From Pedobacter sp. D749 (GTDB taxonomy: Bacteria > Bacteroidota > Bacteroidia > Sphingobacteriales > Sphingobacteriaceae): 64,000 nucleotides of DNA. Within the stretch, counting starts at the first letter, position 1; every line of letters starts with the position of its first letter. The stretch lies in assembly GCF_019317285.1 (NCBI RefSeq), contig NZ_CP079218.1:5332001-5396000 (forward strand), given 5' to 3'. The position numbers and the translations under genes were made by a program. Shown here piece by piece: positions 33,389 through 42,976 of the stretch. A model generated the notes under the pieces. The model did no database searches. It saw nothing but the letters and a program-made list of their open reading frames with translations, and was not told the DNA's origin.

Positions 33389-34681
33389 ATGTACAAAAGA
33401 ATAAATTATATTGCAGCCATACTCGTTCTAGTTTGTGGTTTAAGTGCTCAGGCGCAGGTTACCACTTCATCACCATATTCAAGATATGGGCTTGGAAATA
33501 TAAAAGGATCTTTATTGCCCCAGTTTAGGGCAATGGGCGGAATTTCTACTGCTGTAAGCAAAGTTACCGGGTTTAATAACATCAATATGCAGAATCCGGC
33601 ATCATATGCTGGTATTTCGTTAACCACGATCGATATTGGTATGAGTGCAAGTGTAACCAGCTTAACACGCAATAACCTAAGCGAATCAAGTTTCAATTCT
33701 ACTTTTAGTCACCTGGCATTTGCAGCGCCGGTTACCAGAAGATCGGCATTGAGTTTTGGTATTTTACCATATTCAGATCTGGGTTATAATTACAGGAACA
33801 CCGTAAAAGTTGATACCACAACCTTAAATCAACTTTATGAAGGAGAAGGTGGTTTATCAAAAGCTTATTTGGGCTATGGTTACCGTTTTGGCGACCATTT
33901 AAGGATTGGTGGTAACCTGGAATATATTTTCGGAAATCTTCAAACCAGCCGTGCTACTGAATTTAGTAGTGCAGGTTCTTATAATGCAAAACTTCAGACC
34001 AAAAATAGTGTTGCGGGATTAAGCTATTCTTACGGTATTCAGTACGATTTTACATTGGGTAAGAAAACGATTGTTACCTTAGGTTACTCTGGAAGCACTT
34101 CTGGAAAAGTAAACTCAACACTAACTTCTTATGCTACGCTGTATACAAGAGATCAGGATGGGAATGAAAGTACTGCAGCAGATACATTAAATACGGTAAA
34201 TAACGGTAAATCTAATCTTACTTTACCCTTAACCCACAATTTTGGGATCGCTATCCAACAGAATGACAAGTGGTTAATCGGTGCCGATTTTAGAATGGGT
34301 AAATGGTCTGCAACAAGTATCAATAATGTAAACCAGGGTTTACAAGATAGCTGGGGTGCTTCGTTGGGAGGTCAATGGACGCCAGATGCATTTTCTTACA
34401 ACAGCTACCTGAAACGTATAGATTACCGCATTGGTGTTAATTATGATAAAACTTATATTAAGATCGGTAATCAGGATATCAAACAAATGGGGGCATCATT
34501 AGGTTTTGGTTTCCCGCTACCTACTGCTAATGGTGGTACTGCATTTTATAAAATCAATTTTACAACAGAACTCGGACAACGAGGAACATTAAACAATAAC
34601 CTGGTTAAAGAGCAATATATTAATTTCCATTTAGGTTTTACCCTAAACGATACCTGGTTCCGTAAGTACCGTGTTGATTAA
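33389..34681 (+). CDS. Outer-membrane beta-barrel protein
   Basis: A 430-aa exported protein. The ATG at 33389 was chosen because it gives a clean signal peptide (YIAAILVLVCGLSAQAQ) and follows the coaX stop by 1 bp. The mature part begins TTSSPYSRYGLG, then has alternating amphipathic strands rich in Gly, Tyr and Asn to an aromatic C-terminus, as in the FadL-like membrane proteins of Bacteroidota. The ligand is unknown. Its stop overlaps the lptC start (TAATG), and the coaX-OMP-lptC order suggests envelope work. Confidence 0.85.
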   Translation: MYKRINYIAAILVLVCGLSAQAQVTTSSPYSRYGLGNIKGSLLPQFRAMGGISTAVSKVTGFNNINMQNPASYAGISLTTIDIGMSASVTSLTRNNLSESSFNSTFSHLAFAAPVTRRSALSFGILPYSDLGYNYRNTVKVDTTTLNQLYEGEGGLSKAYLGYGYRFGDHLRIGGNLEYIFGNLQTSRATEFSSAGSYNAKLQTKNSVAGLSYSYGIQYDFTLGKKTIVTLGYSGSTSGKVNSTLTSYATLYTRDQDGNESTAADTLNTVNNGKSNLTLPLTHNFGIAIQQNDKWLIGADFRMGKWSATSINNVNQGLQDSWGASLGGQWTPDAFSYNSYLKRIDYRIGVNYDKTYIKIGNQDIKQMGASLGFGFPLPTANGGTAFYKINFTTELGQRGTLNNNLVKEQYINFHLGFTLNDTWFRKYRVD

Positions 34682-35253
34682 TGAAACTGAAAGCATTTTT
34701 ATATGGTCTGTTTCTGGTGTTGCCTTTTTTTCTGGCTTCCTGTGGAGACGACGATCTAAAAAAAGCAAACTCAGTTTCGATAAATAAGACAATCCTATCC
34801 CGCGACCGCACTATAGGTGTGGATATTATCTACAGCGATTCTGCAAGGATCAAAGCTAAAGGTGTGGCTCCGATACTGGATAAGGTTACGCCCGCTAACG
34901 GGAGTACTTATCAGGAGATGATTAAAGGGGTAAATATCGATTTTTACAATCCTAATGGGACCATTGATGGAAATCTGATATGCGATTATGCCATCAGGAG
35001 AGATAATGAGCTCAAAACCGAATTCAGGAAGAACGTAGTGGTGAAAAGTAGTAAAGGTGATACCTTCTCCTCTCAGGAACTGATCTGGGATGAATCGAAG
35101 AAAATTTTCTATTCCAATCAGCGGGTGTATGTTAAGGGAGTAGACGGAAGTGTAGGAGAAGGGATAAATTTCAAGGCACCACAGGATTTTAGTACCTATG
35201 AAATGGATAGCGGAAACGGCGAATTGAATATGAAAGAAGGCGTAGCGCCTTAA
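34681..35253 (+). CDS. lptC: LPS export protein LptC, lipoprotein-type
   Basis: Connects the LptB2FG complex to the periplasmic LptA bridge that carries LPS to the outer membrane. 190 aa. Unlike the E. coli protein it has a lipoprotein signal ending LASC, so it is anchored by lipid, as is usual in Bacteroidota. The body (TPANGSTYQEMIKGVNIDFY, then ELIWDESKKIFYSNQRVYV) has the beta-jellyroll repeats of LptC. Start overlaps the preceding stop. Confidence 0.85.
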   Translation: MKLKAFLYGLFLVLPFFLASCGDDDLKKANSVSINKTILSRDRTIGVDIIYSDSARIKAKGVAPILDKVTPANGSTYQEMIKGVNIDFYNPNGTIDGNLICDYAIRRDNELKTEFRKNVVVKSSKGDTFSSQELIWDESKKIFYSNQRVYVKGVDGSVGEGINFKAPQDFSTYEMDSGNGELNMKEGVAP

Positions 35254-35486
35254 TTGATGTAAAATGTGGGATGTGAGATGGATGAGGGATTAAGCATCTA
35301 TTGAATTCGCATTAGCTTTGAAGTCAATTTTAGTGATAAATATTACCTCTTCCATTTGCCATTTTACCTCTTCCATCCCCTTAATAATTAAGCGCTTGAT
35401 AAATAAAATTTTGTGTTTTCTTTTTTAAGGCAAATTTGTATCTTGCGCCCTCTTAAAAAAGAACTAAATAAATTTATAATTACAAT
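35254..35486. other. Gap with low-complexity sequence
   Basis: Contains two ATTTTACCTCTTCCAT-like units (near 35345-35380) and an AT-rich leader. TTTTG with GTATCTTG downstream (near 35438) resembles a degenerate promoter for the foldase gene. No gene seen. Confidence 0.5.
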
Positions 35487-37571
35487 ATGGGATTAATGAC
35501 ATTTTTGCGCAACCGTGCAGGCTATATTCTGGTCTTTGCAATCGGTTTTGCAATTGTTGCGTTTTTAGTAGGTGATGCAATTAACGTGGGTAAACCTTTT
35601 TGGTCGGCAAATCAAAAAGTTGTAGGGTCTATAGATGGTAACGACATCAATATTGATGAGTTCGGACCAAAGGTTGATCAGGGTGTAAACCAGATGAAAC
35701 AACAATATGGAGGTAGTGCTAATGCACAGATGACTGCTATGGCTGTTGATCAGGCATGGAATGCAGAGCTGGCAAAAGTTTTGTTGACTAAAGAATATGA
35801 TCGTTTAGGTTTAACCGTATCAGAAGATGAGTTGGTAGATTTATTACAAGGTCAGAACCCTAGTCCGTTGATTAAACAGTATTTTTCTAATCCTCAAACC
35901 GGGCAGTTAGATCGTGCAACCCTGATGAATTTTTTGAAATCGAAAGAACCTCAGGCTTTGCAACAATCTACCATGTTACAGGAGGAGATTAAAAACCAGG
36001 CATTACAAACTAAATATTCTAACTTAATCCGTAACTCGGTTTATGTAACTTCATTAGAAGCTACAGATGAATATAACAACCGTAACAAACTGGCTAACTT
36101 TAAATATGTAAGCTTAGATTATGCTTCAATTCCTGATAAGTCAGTTAAGTTAACTGATGCTGATTATTCGGAATATTATGATCAGAACAAAGCGCGTTTT
36201 AACAATCCGCAGGAAACACGTGCTTTTGAGTATGTTACTTTCAGCATCAGCCCAAATAAAGCAGATTCATTAGCAATCAAAGCTCAGGTAGATAAAATTG
36301 CCGCTGATTTTCAGGTAGCTAAAAACGATTCTCTTTTCGCAGCCATTAATTCAGACGTTAAAGTTCCATTCACTTATATCACAAAAGGTAAATTAGATCC
36401 GGCTGTTGATTCAGCAGTATTCGCTTTGCCTGCAGGCAGTTTTTACGGTCCGAAATTAAGCGGTAACTCATACAAAATTGTGAAAGTGGTTGCTACCCGT
36501 ATCTCTCCTGATTCGGTAAAAGCAAGCCACATCTTAATTGATCCGGCTAAAGTTGGCGGCGAAGATAAAGCGATCAAACTTGCTGACTCATTAAAAGGAT
36601 TAATTTTAAAAGGTGGTAATTTTGCTGAACTTGCTAAAAACTACAGTGTAGATGGTTCTAAAGATAAAGGTGGTGAGTTGGGTACTTTTGCACGTGGTGC
36701 AATGGTTCCTGAATTTGAAAATGCTGCTTTTGATGGTAAAACAGGAGATATTAAAGTTGTAAAATCTCAATTCGGTTACCATATTCTTAAAATCGAAAAA
36801 CAGATCGGTTCTTCTAAGGTAGCTAAATTGGCTTATGTAGAAAAAGCATTAGCAGCAAGTAGCAAAACCCAGGCAGCTGCTTATAAAGCTGCGAGCAGTT
36901 TCTTAACAGATGTAAAAGGTAACGATTTCAGTAAATTTGCAGCCCAAAAAGGATTGAAAGTAGCTGTAGCTGATAAAGTAGCCGCAACACAAGGATTTGC
37001 TGCAGGTTTAGATAACCCACGTAAACTAATCCAGGACGCTTACGCAGCAGATAAAGGTGATGTTTTACCTGAAATTTATACCATGAGCAATGCTTACGTG
37101 GTAGCACGCTTAACCAACATCAGCCCGAAAGGCATTTTATCATTAGCTGATGTGAAGAAAGAAATTGAACCGATGGTAATCAACGCGGTTAAAGCCAAAC
37201 AATTGAAAGAAAAATTAGCCAATGCAGGTAAGGGAAGTATCGATCAGATTGCGGCTAAAGTTGCCCGCCCGGTTAATCCTGTACAGAACGTAGTATTTGC
37301 TAACCCTGTAATTCCAGGTGTTGCACAAGAAAATGCATTGGTAGGTAGTGTATTCGGTTCACAGCCAGGCAAAGTATCTGCCCCTGTTCAAGGTGAGCGT
37401 GGTGTATATGTATTTACTGTTGATGGATTTACAAACCCGGCTCCAATTGCAAATATGTTTAAACAAAAAGAAAGCATGATGTTAAGTTTAGGTCAGCGTT
37501 CATTAGGATCAGCTTTCCAGGCTTTACAAGAAAATGCCAAGATAAAAGACAATCGTGTGAAATTCTATTAA
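35487..37571 (+). CDS. Membrane-anchored PpiD/SurA-like peptidyl-prolyl isomerase
   Basis: A 694-aa periplasmic foldase. It has one N-terminal transmembrane helix (residues ~12-31), a SurA-N-like helical region (~40-200), a central parvulin domain (~344-432: ASHILID, GGELGTF, MVPEFENAAF, FGYHILKIEK) and a C-terminal domain that resembles a second, degenerate parvulin. PpiD-type proteins chaperone exported proteins at the inner membrane. It is followed by its own terminator. Confidence 0.88.
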   Translation: MGLMTFLRNRAGYILVFAIGFAIVAFLVGDAINVGKPFWSANQKVVGSIDGNDINIDEFGPKVDQGVNQMKQQYGGSANAQMTAMAVDQAWNAELAKVLLTKEYDRLGLTVSEDELVDLLQGQNPSPLIKQYFSNPQTGQLDRATLMNFLKSKEPQALQQSTMLQEEIKNQALQTKYSNLIRNSVYVTSLEATDEYNNRNKLANFKYVSLDYASIPDKSVKLTDADYSEYYDQNKARFNNPQETRAFEYVTFSISPNKADSLAIKAQVDKIAADFQVAKNDSLFAAINSDVKVPFTYITKGKLDPAVDSAVFALPAGSFYGPKLSGNSYKIVKVVATRISPDSVKASHILIDPAKVGGEDKAIKLADSLKGLILKGGNFAELAKNYSVDGSKDKGGELGTFARGAMVPEFENAAFDGKTGDIKVVKSQFGYHILKIEKQIGSSKVAKLAYVEKALAASSKTQAAAYKAASSFLTDVKGNDFSKFAAQKGLKVAVADKVAATQGFAAGLDNPRKLIQDAYAADKGDVLPEIYTMSNAYVVARLTNISPKGILSLADVKKEIEPMVINAVKAKQLKEKLANAGKGSIDQIAAKVARPVNPVQNVVFANPVIPGVAQENALVGSVFGSQPGKVSAPVQGERGVYVFTVDGFTNPAPIANMFKQKESMMLSLGQRSLGSAFQALQENAKIKDNRVKFY

Positions 37572-37591
37572 TTAGAAAATACGTAATTTTG

Positions 37592-37627
37592 TAACCGTTC
37601 CGATGATCAGTCGGGACGGTTTTTTTA
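37592..37627 (+). terminator. Terminator after the PpiD-like gene
   Basis: AACCGTTCCGA pairs with TCGGGACGGTT and a T-tract follows. Confidence 0.85.
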
Positions 37628-37636
37628 TTTAAGGCC

Positions 37637-38152
37637 ATGGAAATTCAGGAAAACATCATAAATAAGGTTACCAATAGTGGTTTAATTACTTTAAACCTCG
37701 AAGATTTTTATCATAAAGGCGAGAGGGTAGTTTACGATATCGTAGATAATTTGTTTCACGGATTAATGCTGAGGGAAAAAGATTTCCGGGCATTTATAAA
37801 GGAGCACGATTGGGCACAATATCAAGATAAGAATGTGGCCATCACCTGCTCTGCAGATGCCATTGTACCTACCTGGGCATATATGTTGCTGGCCAATAAG
37901 CTAAAACCCTATGCTAATGAAGTAGTATTCGGGGACTTAAACACATTAGAAGCTGTTTTATTTACCAAGGCATTAGCTAAAATCAATCCCCAGGATTATG
38001 CAAACGAACGTGTCGTGGTTAAAGGGTGTGGCGAAATTGATGTGCCGGTTGCTGCTTATGTAGAAGTTACCAATCTGCTTACCCCGGTAGTTAAAAGCAT
38101 TATGTTTGGTGAGCCCTGCTCTACTGTTCCTGTATATAAAAGAAAAGATTAA
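37637..38152 (+). CDS. DUF2480 family protein
   Basis: A 171-aa cytoplasmic protein of DUF2480, restricted mainly to Bacteroidota. Recognisable segments are NLEDFYHKGERVVYDI, the strongly conserved FRAFIKEHDWAQYQ and VVKGCGEIDVPVAAYVEVT. No activity is known. A DUF3108 gene follows after about 100 bp. Confidence 0.82.
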   Translation: MEIQENIINKVTNSGLITLNLEDFYHKGERVVYDIVDNLFHGLMLREKDFRAFIKEHDWAQYQDKNVAITCSADAIVPTWAYMLLANKLKPYANEVVFGDLNTLEAVLFTKALAKINPQDYANERVVVKGCGEIDVPVAAYVEVTNLLTPVVKSIMFGEPCSTVPVYKRKD

Positions 38153-38253
38153 ATTTTGGATTGCTTTTTGTATATCTTCATGCAGGAAAGAATTTATCCT
38201 ATATTTTAGGAAATGGTTTTTCCCTGCAACACACACAAATGAGTACAAAAGCA

Positions 38254-39027
38254 ATGAAAAAAATATTTCTAACTGTTACGGCCGGTTTATGCAGTCTCTT
38301 TACAATGGCTCAGGAACTTCCCCTGAAGAAAGAAGCTGTATTTCAGGAAGGTGAAGTTTTGCAATATAAACTAAGGTATGGGTTCATCACAGCGGCAGAA
38401 GCTACTATTAAGGTTACTAATTCTGATTTAAAGTTTGATAACAAACCTACCTACAAACTTACCGTTGATGCGCAGACCTCCGGAACTTTTGATGTGTTTT
38501 ATAAAATAAGAGATCACTACGATTCGTATATCGATAAAACAGACCTTTTACCTTATTTCTACCAAGAGAATATTCGTGAGGCCAGTTATAAACGTCAGGA
38601 TAAAGCGCGTTTTAATCAGGATGGAAAGAAAGTAGTTTCGAACAGGGGAACGTTTACCACGCCAACCAATCAGACTTTCGACCTCGTTTCGGCTTACTAT
38701 TTTGCCAGGAGCCTGGATATAAGCAAAATCAAAGTCGGAAATAAGTTTAAACTGAACTATTTTTTGGGCGATGAAATTTCCGCACTTGAAGTAGAGTACG
38801 TAGGCAAAGAAACGGTTAAGAGTAAACTGGGCAATATCCGCTGTTTGAAATTCAGCCCGTCTATTAAGCCTGGGCGTATTTTTAAAAAGGATAGCAGATT
38901 ATACCTTTGGGTAACCGATGATGGAAATCGGGTGCCTGTGAAGGCACAAGTAGAAATATTGGTGGGAGCAGTTACAATGGAATTAAAATCGGCCAGTGGG
39001 CTGAAATATGCTTTAGCAAAAGAATAA
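38254..39027 (+). CDS. DUF3108 domain protein, exported
   Basis: A 257-aa exported protein. The start was set at the ATG at 38254, which gives a good signal peptide (MKKIFLTVTAGLCSLFTMAQ); a TTG 31 codons earlier is possible but would place the signal inside. The mature region (EVLQYKLRYGFITAAEATI, then FKLNYFLGDEISALEVEYVG) is DUF3108. It probably works in the periplasm or at the outer membrane. Its stop overlaps the DUF3109 start. Confidence 0.82.
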   Translation: MKKIFLTVTAGLCSLFTMAQELPLKKEAVFQEGEVLQYKLRYGFITAAEATIKVTNSDLKFDNKPTYKLTVDAQTSGTFDVFYKIRDHYDSYIDKTDLLPYFYQENIREASYKRQDKARFNQDGKKVVSNRGTFTTPTNQTFDLVSAYYFARSLDISKIKVGNKFKLNYFLGDEISALEVEYVGKETVKSKLGNIRCLKFSPSIKPGRIFKKDSRLYLWVTDDGNRVPVKAQVEILVGAVTMELKSASGLKYALAKE

Positions 39028-39593
39028 TGATGATAGAAGTTGAACAGGTGCTGGTGCACGAAGATGTATTGAAGGAAAACTTTGTTTGTAATTTAAGCAA
39101 ATGTAAAGGAATCTGCTGTGTGGAAGGTGATTCTGGCGCACCTTTGGATCATGATGAAAAGGCTGTCTTGGAGGAGATTTATCCGAAAATAAAACACCTG
39201 CTCAACGAAAAAGGTATTAAAGCGATTGAAGAACAAGGCGTTTATGTAGTTGATGAAGTTGGTGATTTGACCACCCCTTGTGTTGATAAAAATAAAGAAT
39301 GTGCTTATGTGCTTTTTGAAGGCGGTATTACCAAATGTGCTATCGAAAAAGCATACGAGCAAGGTATCGTAGATTGGCAGAAACCAATTTCCTGTCACCT
39401 TTATCCTATCCGGATAACTAAATATCCGGAATTTGAGGTCCTCAATTACGATCGCTGGCATATCTGCCATGATGCCTGCACTTTTGGTCGCGAACTTAAG
39501 GTTCCTGTATACAGCTTTTTAAAAGGACCGCTTATCCGTAAATATGGAGAAGAGTGGTATAAAGAACTGGAAAGTTCAGTAGCTGCGATGTAG
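39027..39593 (+). CDS. DUF3109 family protein, cysteine-rich
   Basis: A 188-aa protein with an unusual set of Cys residues: CNLSKCKGICC near residues 23-33, CVDKNKECAY near 87, KCAIEKA near 105, SCHLYPIRI near 123 and HICHDACTFG near 142. This layout is typical of DUF3109, related to the YkgJ (zinc/iron-chelating) group; metal binding is inferred. The ATG at 39027 overlaps the preceding stop (TAATG), and an alternative ATG follows 3 bp later. Confidence 0.85.
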   Translation: MMIEVEQVLVHEDVLKENFVCNLSKCKGICCVEGDSGAPLDHDEKAVLEEIYPKIKHLLNEKGIKAIEEQGVYVVDEVGDLTTPCVDKNKECAYVLFEGGITKCAIEKAYEQGIVDWQKPISCHLYPIRITKYPEFEVLNYDRWHICHDACTFGRELKVPVYSFLKGPLIRKYGEEWYKELESSVAAM

Positions 39594-39797
39594 GTTTTCT
39601 TCCTTTGTTTGTCAGTATGAGTGGAGTGATAGTAAATTATTGATTAGGCTTACGATGCTTTATCAGACTTGGGCTAGCATCATTTAAACATATATTTCAT
39701 TGGATTTTCACTATATCCTTCTTTTGAAACTTTATTTCTCCTGTTAAACTTAAGTAATAAGAATCCGAAACAATTTTCAATTTATAGGTTTATAGTT

Positions 39798-39805
39798 TAA
39801 CTTTG
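39798..39805 (+). promoter_or_regulatory. Candidate -7 box for the small membrane protein gene
   Basis: TAACTTTG matches TAnnTTTG and lies 19 bp before the ATG. No clear TTG at the right distance. Confidence 0.4.
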
Positions 39806-39824
39806 TATTTCTAACTGAATATTT

Positions 39825-40037
39825 ATGAGCAATATCTCTGATCCTAAACCGGTGAAAAAGGGTAAAAGGATGGGCAATGAACATAATAAATTTGAAGCGT
39901 CTTACACTCCCTTTTCAAAACACAAATTCGAAGGATGGCCTATTTTGTGGATTTTAATTGCCATATTTTTTATTTCTGCAATTTTATGGTATACAGGAAC
40001 TGCGCCCCACCTAATTAAATGGATAGACAATAAATAA
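39825..40037 (+). CDS. Small single-pass membrane protein, unknown
   Basis: A 70-aa protein with a basic N-terminus (PKPVKKGKRMGNEHNKFE) and one transmembrane helix (ILWILIAIFFISAILWYTG). The size, the charged N-terminus and the upstream TAACTTTG suggest a real gene. I do not recognise the family. Confidence 0.55.
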   Translation: MSNISDPKPVKKGKRMGNEHNKFEASYTPFSKHKFEGWPILWILIAIFFISAILWYTGTAPHLIKWIDNK

Positions 40038-40455
40038 AGATGTATTTCAAAAATAATATAGGCTAAATGCAGCAATATGAATCATTGCGTTTCTATAAAA
40101 AAAGTTCAATGCATTTAAAAGAGAAGGTTAATTTGAGAACTGATCTTGTCGTCGATCATTTATTCATTTTTGTTATACTCATGGTCTATTAAGAATTTTT
40201 ATTCGTTTGTAATAGCTGAATATTCGGTATTAAGAAACTTTAATGTTTTAATGTTCATTTTATCCTTTGCTTATTCGGGAGCGCAAAATAATAAACAATT
40301 TAGATGCATATCATCTGTTAAATATAAAAAATCAATAAGTGCGTTGCTATATTATTTTTTATATTAGAGAGGAACTTAGATGTTATGAATGCCAAAATTA
40401 GTTGTATTTCAGTTAAATCTAACTTACTTTAGCGGATTGAAAAACATATAATACT
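40038..40455. other. 418-bp AT-rich gap upstream of the rml operon
   Basis: A 73-codon ORF (40146-40367) lies here but has no family resemblance. It reads as a hydrophobic string in AT-rich DNA. TTACTTTAG just before rmlB (near 40427) is one or two bases off a -7 box. No repeat or JUMPstart-like element seen. Confidence 0.6.
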
Positions 40456-41508
40456 GTGAAAAAAATCTTAATCACCGGTGGTGCGGGCTTTATAGGCTCT
40501 CATGTAGTTCGTCGTTTTGTAAATAACTACCCTCAATATGAAATTGTCAATTTAGACAAACTTACCTATGCTGGTAACCTGGCTAATTTAACTGATATCG
40601 AAAATAAGCCAAATTATAGATTTGTAAAACAAGATATTACGGATGCTAACGCGATGTTCGATCTGTTTAAAACAGAAGATTTTGATGCCGTGATACACCT
40701 TGCAGCAGAAAGCCATGTAGATCGATCGATCAGCGATCCAACAGCTTTCGTAATTACCAATGTAATCGGCACAGTAAATTTATTAAATGCTGCCCGCGAA
40801 TACTGGAAAGATAATTATGACAAAAAACGTTTTTACCATGTAAGTACCGATGAGGTATATGGTGCTTTAGGTGAAGAAGGCATGTTTACCGAAACTACTG
40901 CTTATGATCCACATAGCCCCTATTCAGCATCGAAAGCCAGTTCAGATCATTTCGTAAGGGCATATCACGATACTTATGGTATGGATTGTGTGATTTCCAA
41001 TTGCTCAAACAATTATGGTTCTCATCATTTTCCAGAGAAGCTGATTCCATTGGCGATCAATAACATTAAAAATAATAAAGCTGTACCTGTTTATGGTAAA
41101 GGTGAAAATGTGCGCGATTGGTTATGGGTGGAAGACCACGCCAGGGCAATAGACGTAATTTTCCACAATTCGAAAACCGGGGATACTTACAATATCGGTG
41201 GCCATAACGAATGGAAGAATATCGATCTGATCAATTTGCTTTGTACAATAATGGATCAAAAACTAGGACGTGAGGTGGGTGAATCGGCCAAATTGATAAC
41301 TTATGTTACCGATCGTGCAGGTCATGATTTGCGTTACGCAATCGATTCCAGTAAACTACAAAATCAATTAGATTGGGTGCCGAGCTTACAGTTTGAAGAG
41401 GGGCTGGCTAAAACAGTAGACTGGTATCTGCAAAATGAAGATTGGTTAAACAATGTAACTTCTGGTAATTATCAATCCTATTACAAACAACAGTACAGCA
41501 ACAAATAA
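40456..41508 (+). CDS. rmlB: dTDP-glucose 4,6-dehydratase, GTG start
   Basis: Second step of dTDP-L-rhamnose synthesis. 350 aa. The NAD-binding GGAGFIGSH (residues 8-16), the STDEVYG segment with the catalytic Thr-Asp-Glu, and Y156-SAS-K160 (YxxxK) identify it. The start codon is GTG at 40456, as the ORF opens KKILITGGAG in the family way and no ATG lies upstream in frame. Its stop overlaps the next start (TAATG). Confidence 0.95.
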   Translation: MKKILITGGAGFIGSHVVRRFVNNYPQYEIVNLDKLTYAGNLANLTDIENKPNYRFVKQDITDANAMFDLFKTEDFDAVIHLAAESHVDRSISDPTAFVITNVIGTVNLLNAAREYWKDNYDKKRFYHVSTDEVYGALGEEGMFTETTAYDPHSPYSASKASSDHFVRAYHDTYGMDCVISNCSNNYGSHHFPEKLIPLAINNIKNNKAVPVYGKGENVRDWLWVEDHARAIDVIFHNSKTGDTYNIGGHNEWKNIDLINLLCTIMDQKLGREVGESAKLITYVTDRAGHDLRYAIDSSKLQNQLDWVPSLQFEEGLAKTVDWYLQNEDWLNNVTSGNYQSYYKQQYSNK

Positions 41509-42056
41509 TGGAAATTGAACAAACAGGATTAAAAGACTGCCTGATTATTAAACCCAGGGTATTTGAAGATCCAAGAGGTTATTTTTTCGAAAGTTTTAAT
41601 CAATATACCTTTGAAGAGAAAACAGGTTTATCTGGCAGGTTTGTACAGGATAACCAATCTTATTCTTCCTATGGCGTAATCCGTGGCTTACATGCTCAAA
41701 CAGGAGAGTTTGCACAGGCAAAACTGGTGCGTGTAACCAAAGGTGAAGTACTGGATGTTGCCGTTGATGTACGCCCGGGTTCACCGACTTATGGCAAACA
41801 TATTGCTGTACATTTAAGTGCTGAAAATAAATTACAATTATATATTCCTCGAGGGTTTGTACATGGCTTTTCTGTTTTAAGCGAAACCGCAGAGTTTTTA
41901 TATAAATGTGATAACTTTTTCAATAAAGCGTCAGAAACAGGAGTGATTTATAATGACAAGGATTTGAATATCGATTGGTTAATCCCAGAAAAGGATCAGG
42001 CAATTTCGGATAAAGATCTACTTTTAAAACCATTTGCCGAACTCCAGCATATATGA
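41508..42056 (+). CDS. rmlC: dTDP-4-dehydrorhamnose 3,5-epimerase
   Basis: Third step of dTDP-L-rhamnose synthesis. 182 aa, a small cupin. FEDPRGYFFESFNQYTFEEK and QDNQSYSSYGVIRGLHAQ contain the conserved catalytic His (GLH); the C-terminal YIPRGFVHGFSVLSE completes the fold. Overlaps rmlB by 1 bp and rmlD by 4 bp (ATGA). Confidence 0.95.
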   Translation: MEIEQTGLKDCLIIKPRVFEDPRGYFFESFNQYTFEEKTGLSGRFVQDNQSYSSYGVIRGLHAQTGEFAQAKLVRVTKGEVLDVAVDVRPGSPTYGKHIAVHLSAENKLQLYIPRGFVHGFSVLSETAEFLYKCDNFFNKASETGVIYNDKDLNIDWLIPEKDQAISDKDLLLKPFAELQHI

Positions 42057-42910
42057 GCAAGATATTAGTAATTGGCGCTGGCGGACAGCTAGGCCAGTGT
42101 TTAAAGGTTGTAGCTGAACGAAGAGGAATTACGGAAATTGTTTTTCCTGCGGAACAGGATGCCAACATTCTAAATGAAAGTGCTTTGAACGATCTTTTGG
42201 CGAAAGAGCAACCAGGTTTTGTAATCAATTGTGCCGCATATACTGCTGTTGATAAAGCAGAAGACGAGGTTGATCTTGCTAAAGCCATTAATGAAACTGG
42301 CGCTGCGTACCTGGCTTCGGCCTGTTTGGCAAACGATGCTACTTTAATCCATGTTTCTACAGATTTCGTTTTCGAAGGAAATGAAGTAAAATTGCTAAAG
42401 GAAAATGACGAGGCTAAACCGATCAATGTTTACGGCTTAACGAAACTTGATGGAGAAAAAGCTGTTACTTCAATATTACCGGCCCATTTTATTATCCGCA
42501 CGAGCTGGTTATATTCTGAATATGCCAATAACTTTGTGAAAACCATGCTTAAACTTGGAGCTGAACGTGATGAACTAAATATCATCGCCGATCAGGTAGG
42601 TACGCCAACTTATGCCATTGATCTCGCAAACACCATTTTTGAAGTGATTGCTTCTTCATCAACTGCTTATGGCGTGTATCATTTCAGCAATGAGGGAGTA
42701 ACTTCATGGTTCGATTTTGCGAAGGCCATATTTGATATTAGCGAAACAGTGGTTAAAGTTAATCCAATACCAGGTTCTTCCTATCCAACAAAGGCAACAC
42801 GACCGGCATTTTCAGTAATGGATAAAACTAAAATTAAAGAAACTTTTAATTTAGAAATCCCTTATTGGAGAGATAGTTTGGTGGACTGTATAAAACAAAT
42901 TAATAAATAA
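42053..42910 (+). CDS. rmlD: dTDP-4-dehydrorhamnose reductase
   Basis: Fourth step, reduction to dTDP-L-rhamnose with NAD(P)H. 285 aa. GAGGQLGQCL binds the cofactor; STDFVFEG and YGLTKLDGEKA (YxxxK) are the SDR active-site motifs, and TSWLYSEYANNFVKTML is the family's next signature. It overlaps rmlC (ATGA), so the two are translationally coupled. rmlA follows after 66 bp of low-complexity AATCTCAAAT-type repeats. Confidence 0.93.
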   Translation: MSKILVIGAGGQLGQCLKVVAERRGITEIVFPAEQDANILNESALNDLLAKEQPGFVINCAAYTAVDKAEDEVDLAKAINETGAAYLASACLANDATLIHVSTDFVFEGNEVKLLKENDEAKPINVYGLTKLDGEKAVTSILPAHFIIRTSWLYSEYANNFVKTMLKLGAERDELNIIADQVGTPTYAIDLANTIFEVIASSSTAYGVYHFSNEGVTSWFDFAKAIFDISETVVKVNPIPGSSYPTKATRPAFSVMDKTKIKETFNLEIPYWRDSLVDCIKQINK

Positions 42911-42976
42911 AAGTAATATAGGTGTTTAGGTAGAGTTATTAATCTCAAATCTAGTGTCTAAAATCTCAAATTTAAT

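Noticed and set aside
40146..40367. 73-codon plus-strand ORF upstream of rmlB
   Set aside because: No recognisable family, hydrophobic and low-complexity composition typical of AT-rich non-coding DNA, and no promoter or ribosome-binding site.
40038..40455. JUMPstart/ops element upstream of the polysaccharide locus
   Set aside because: I looked for the GGCGGTAG-type core and found none near rmlB or the export gene.
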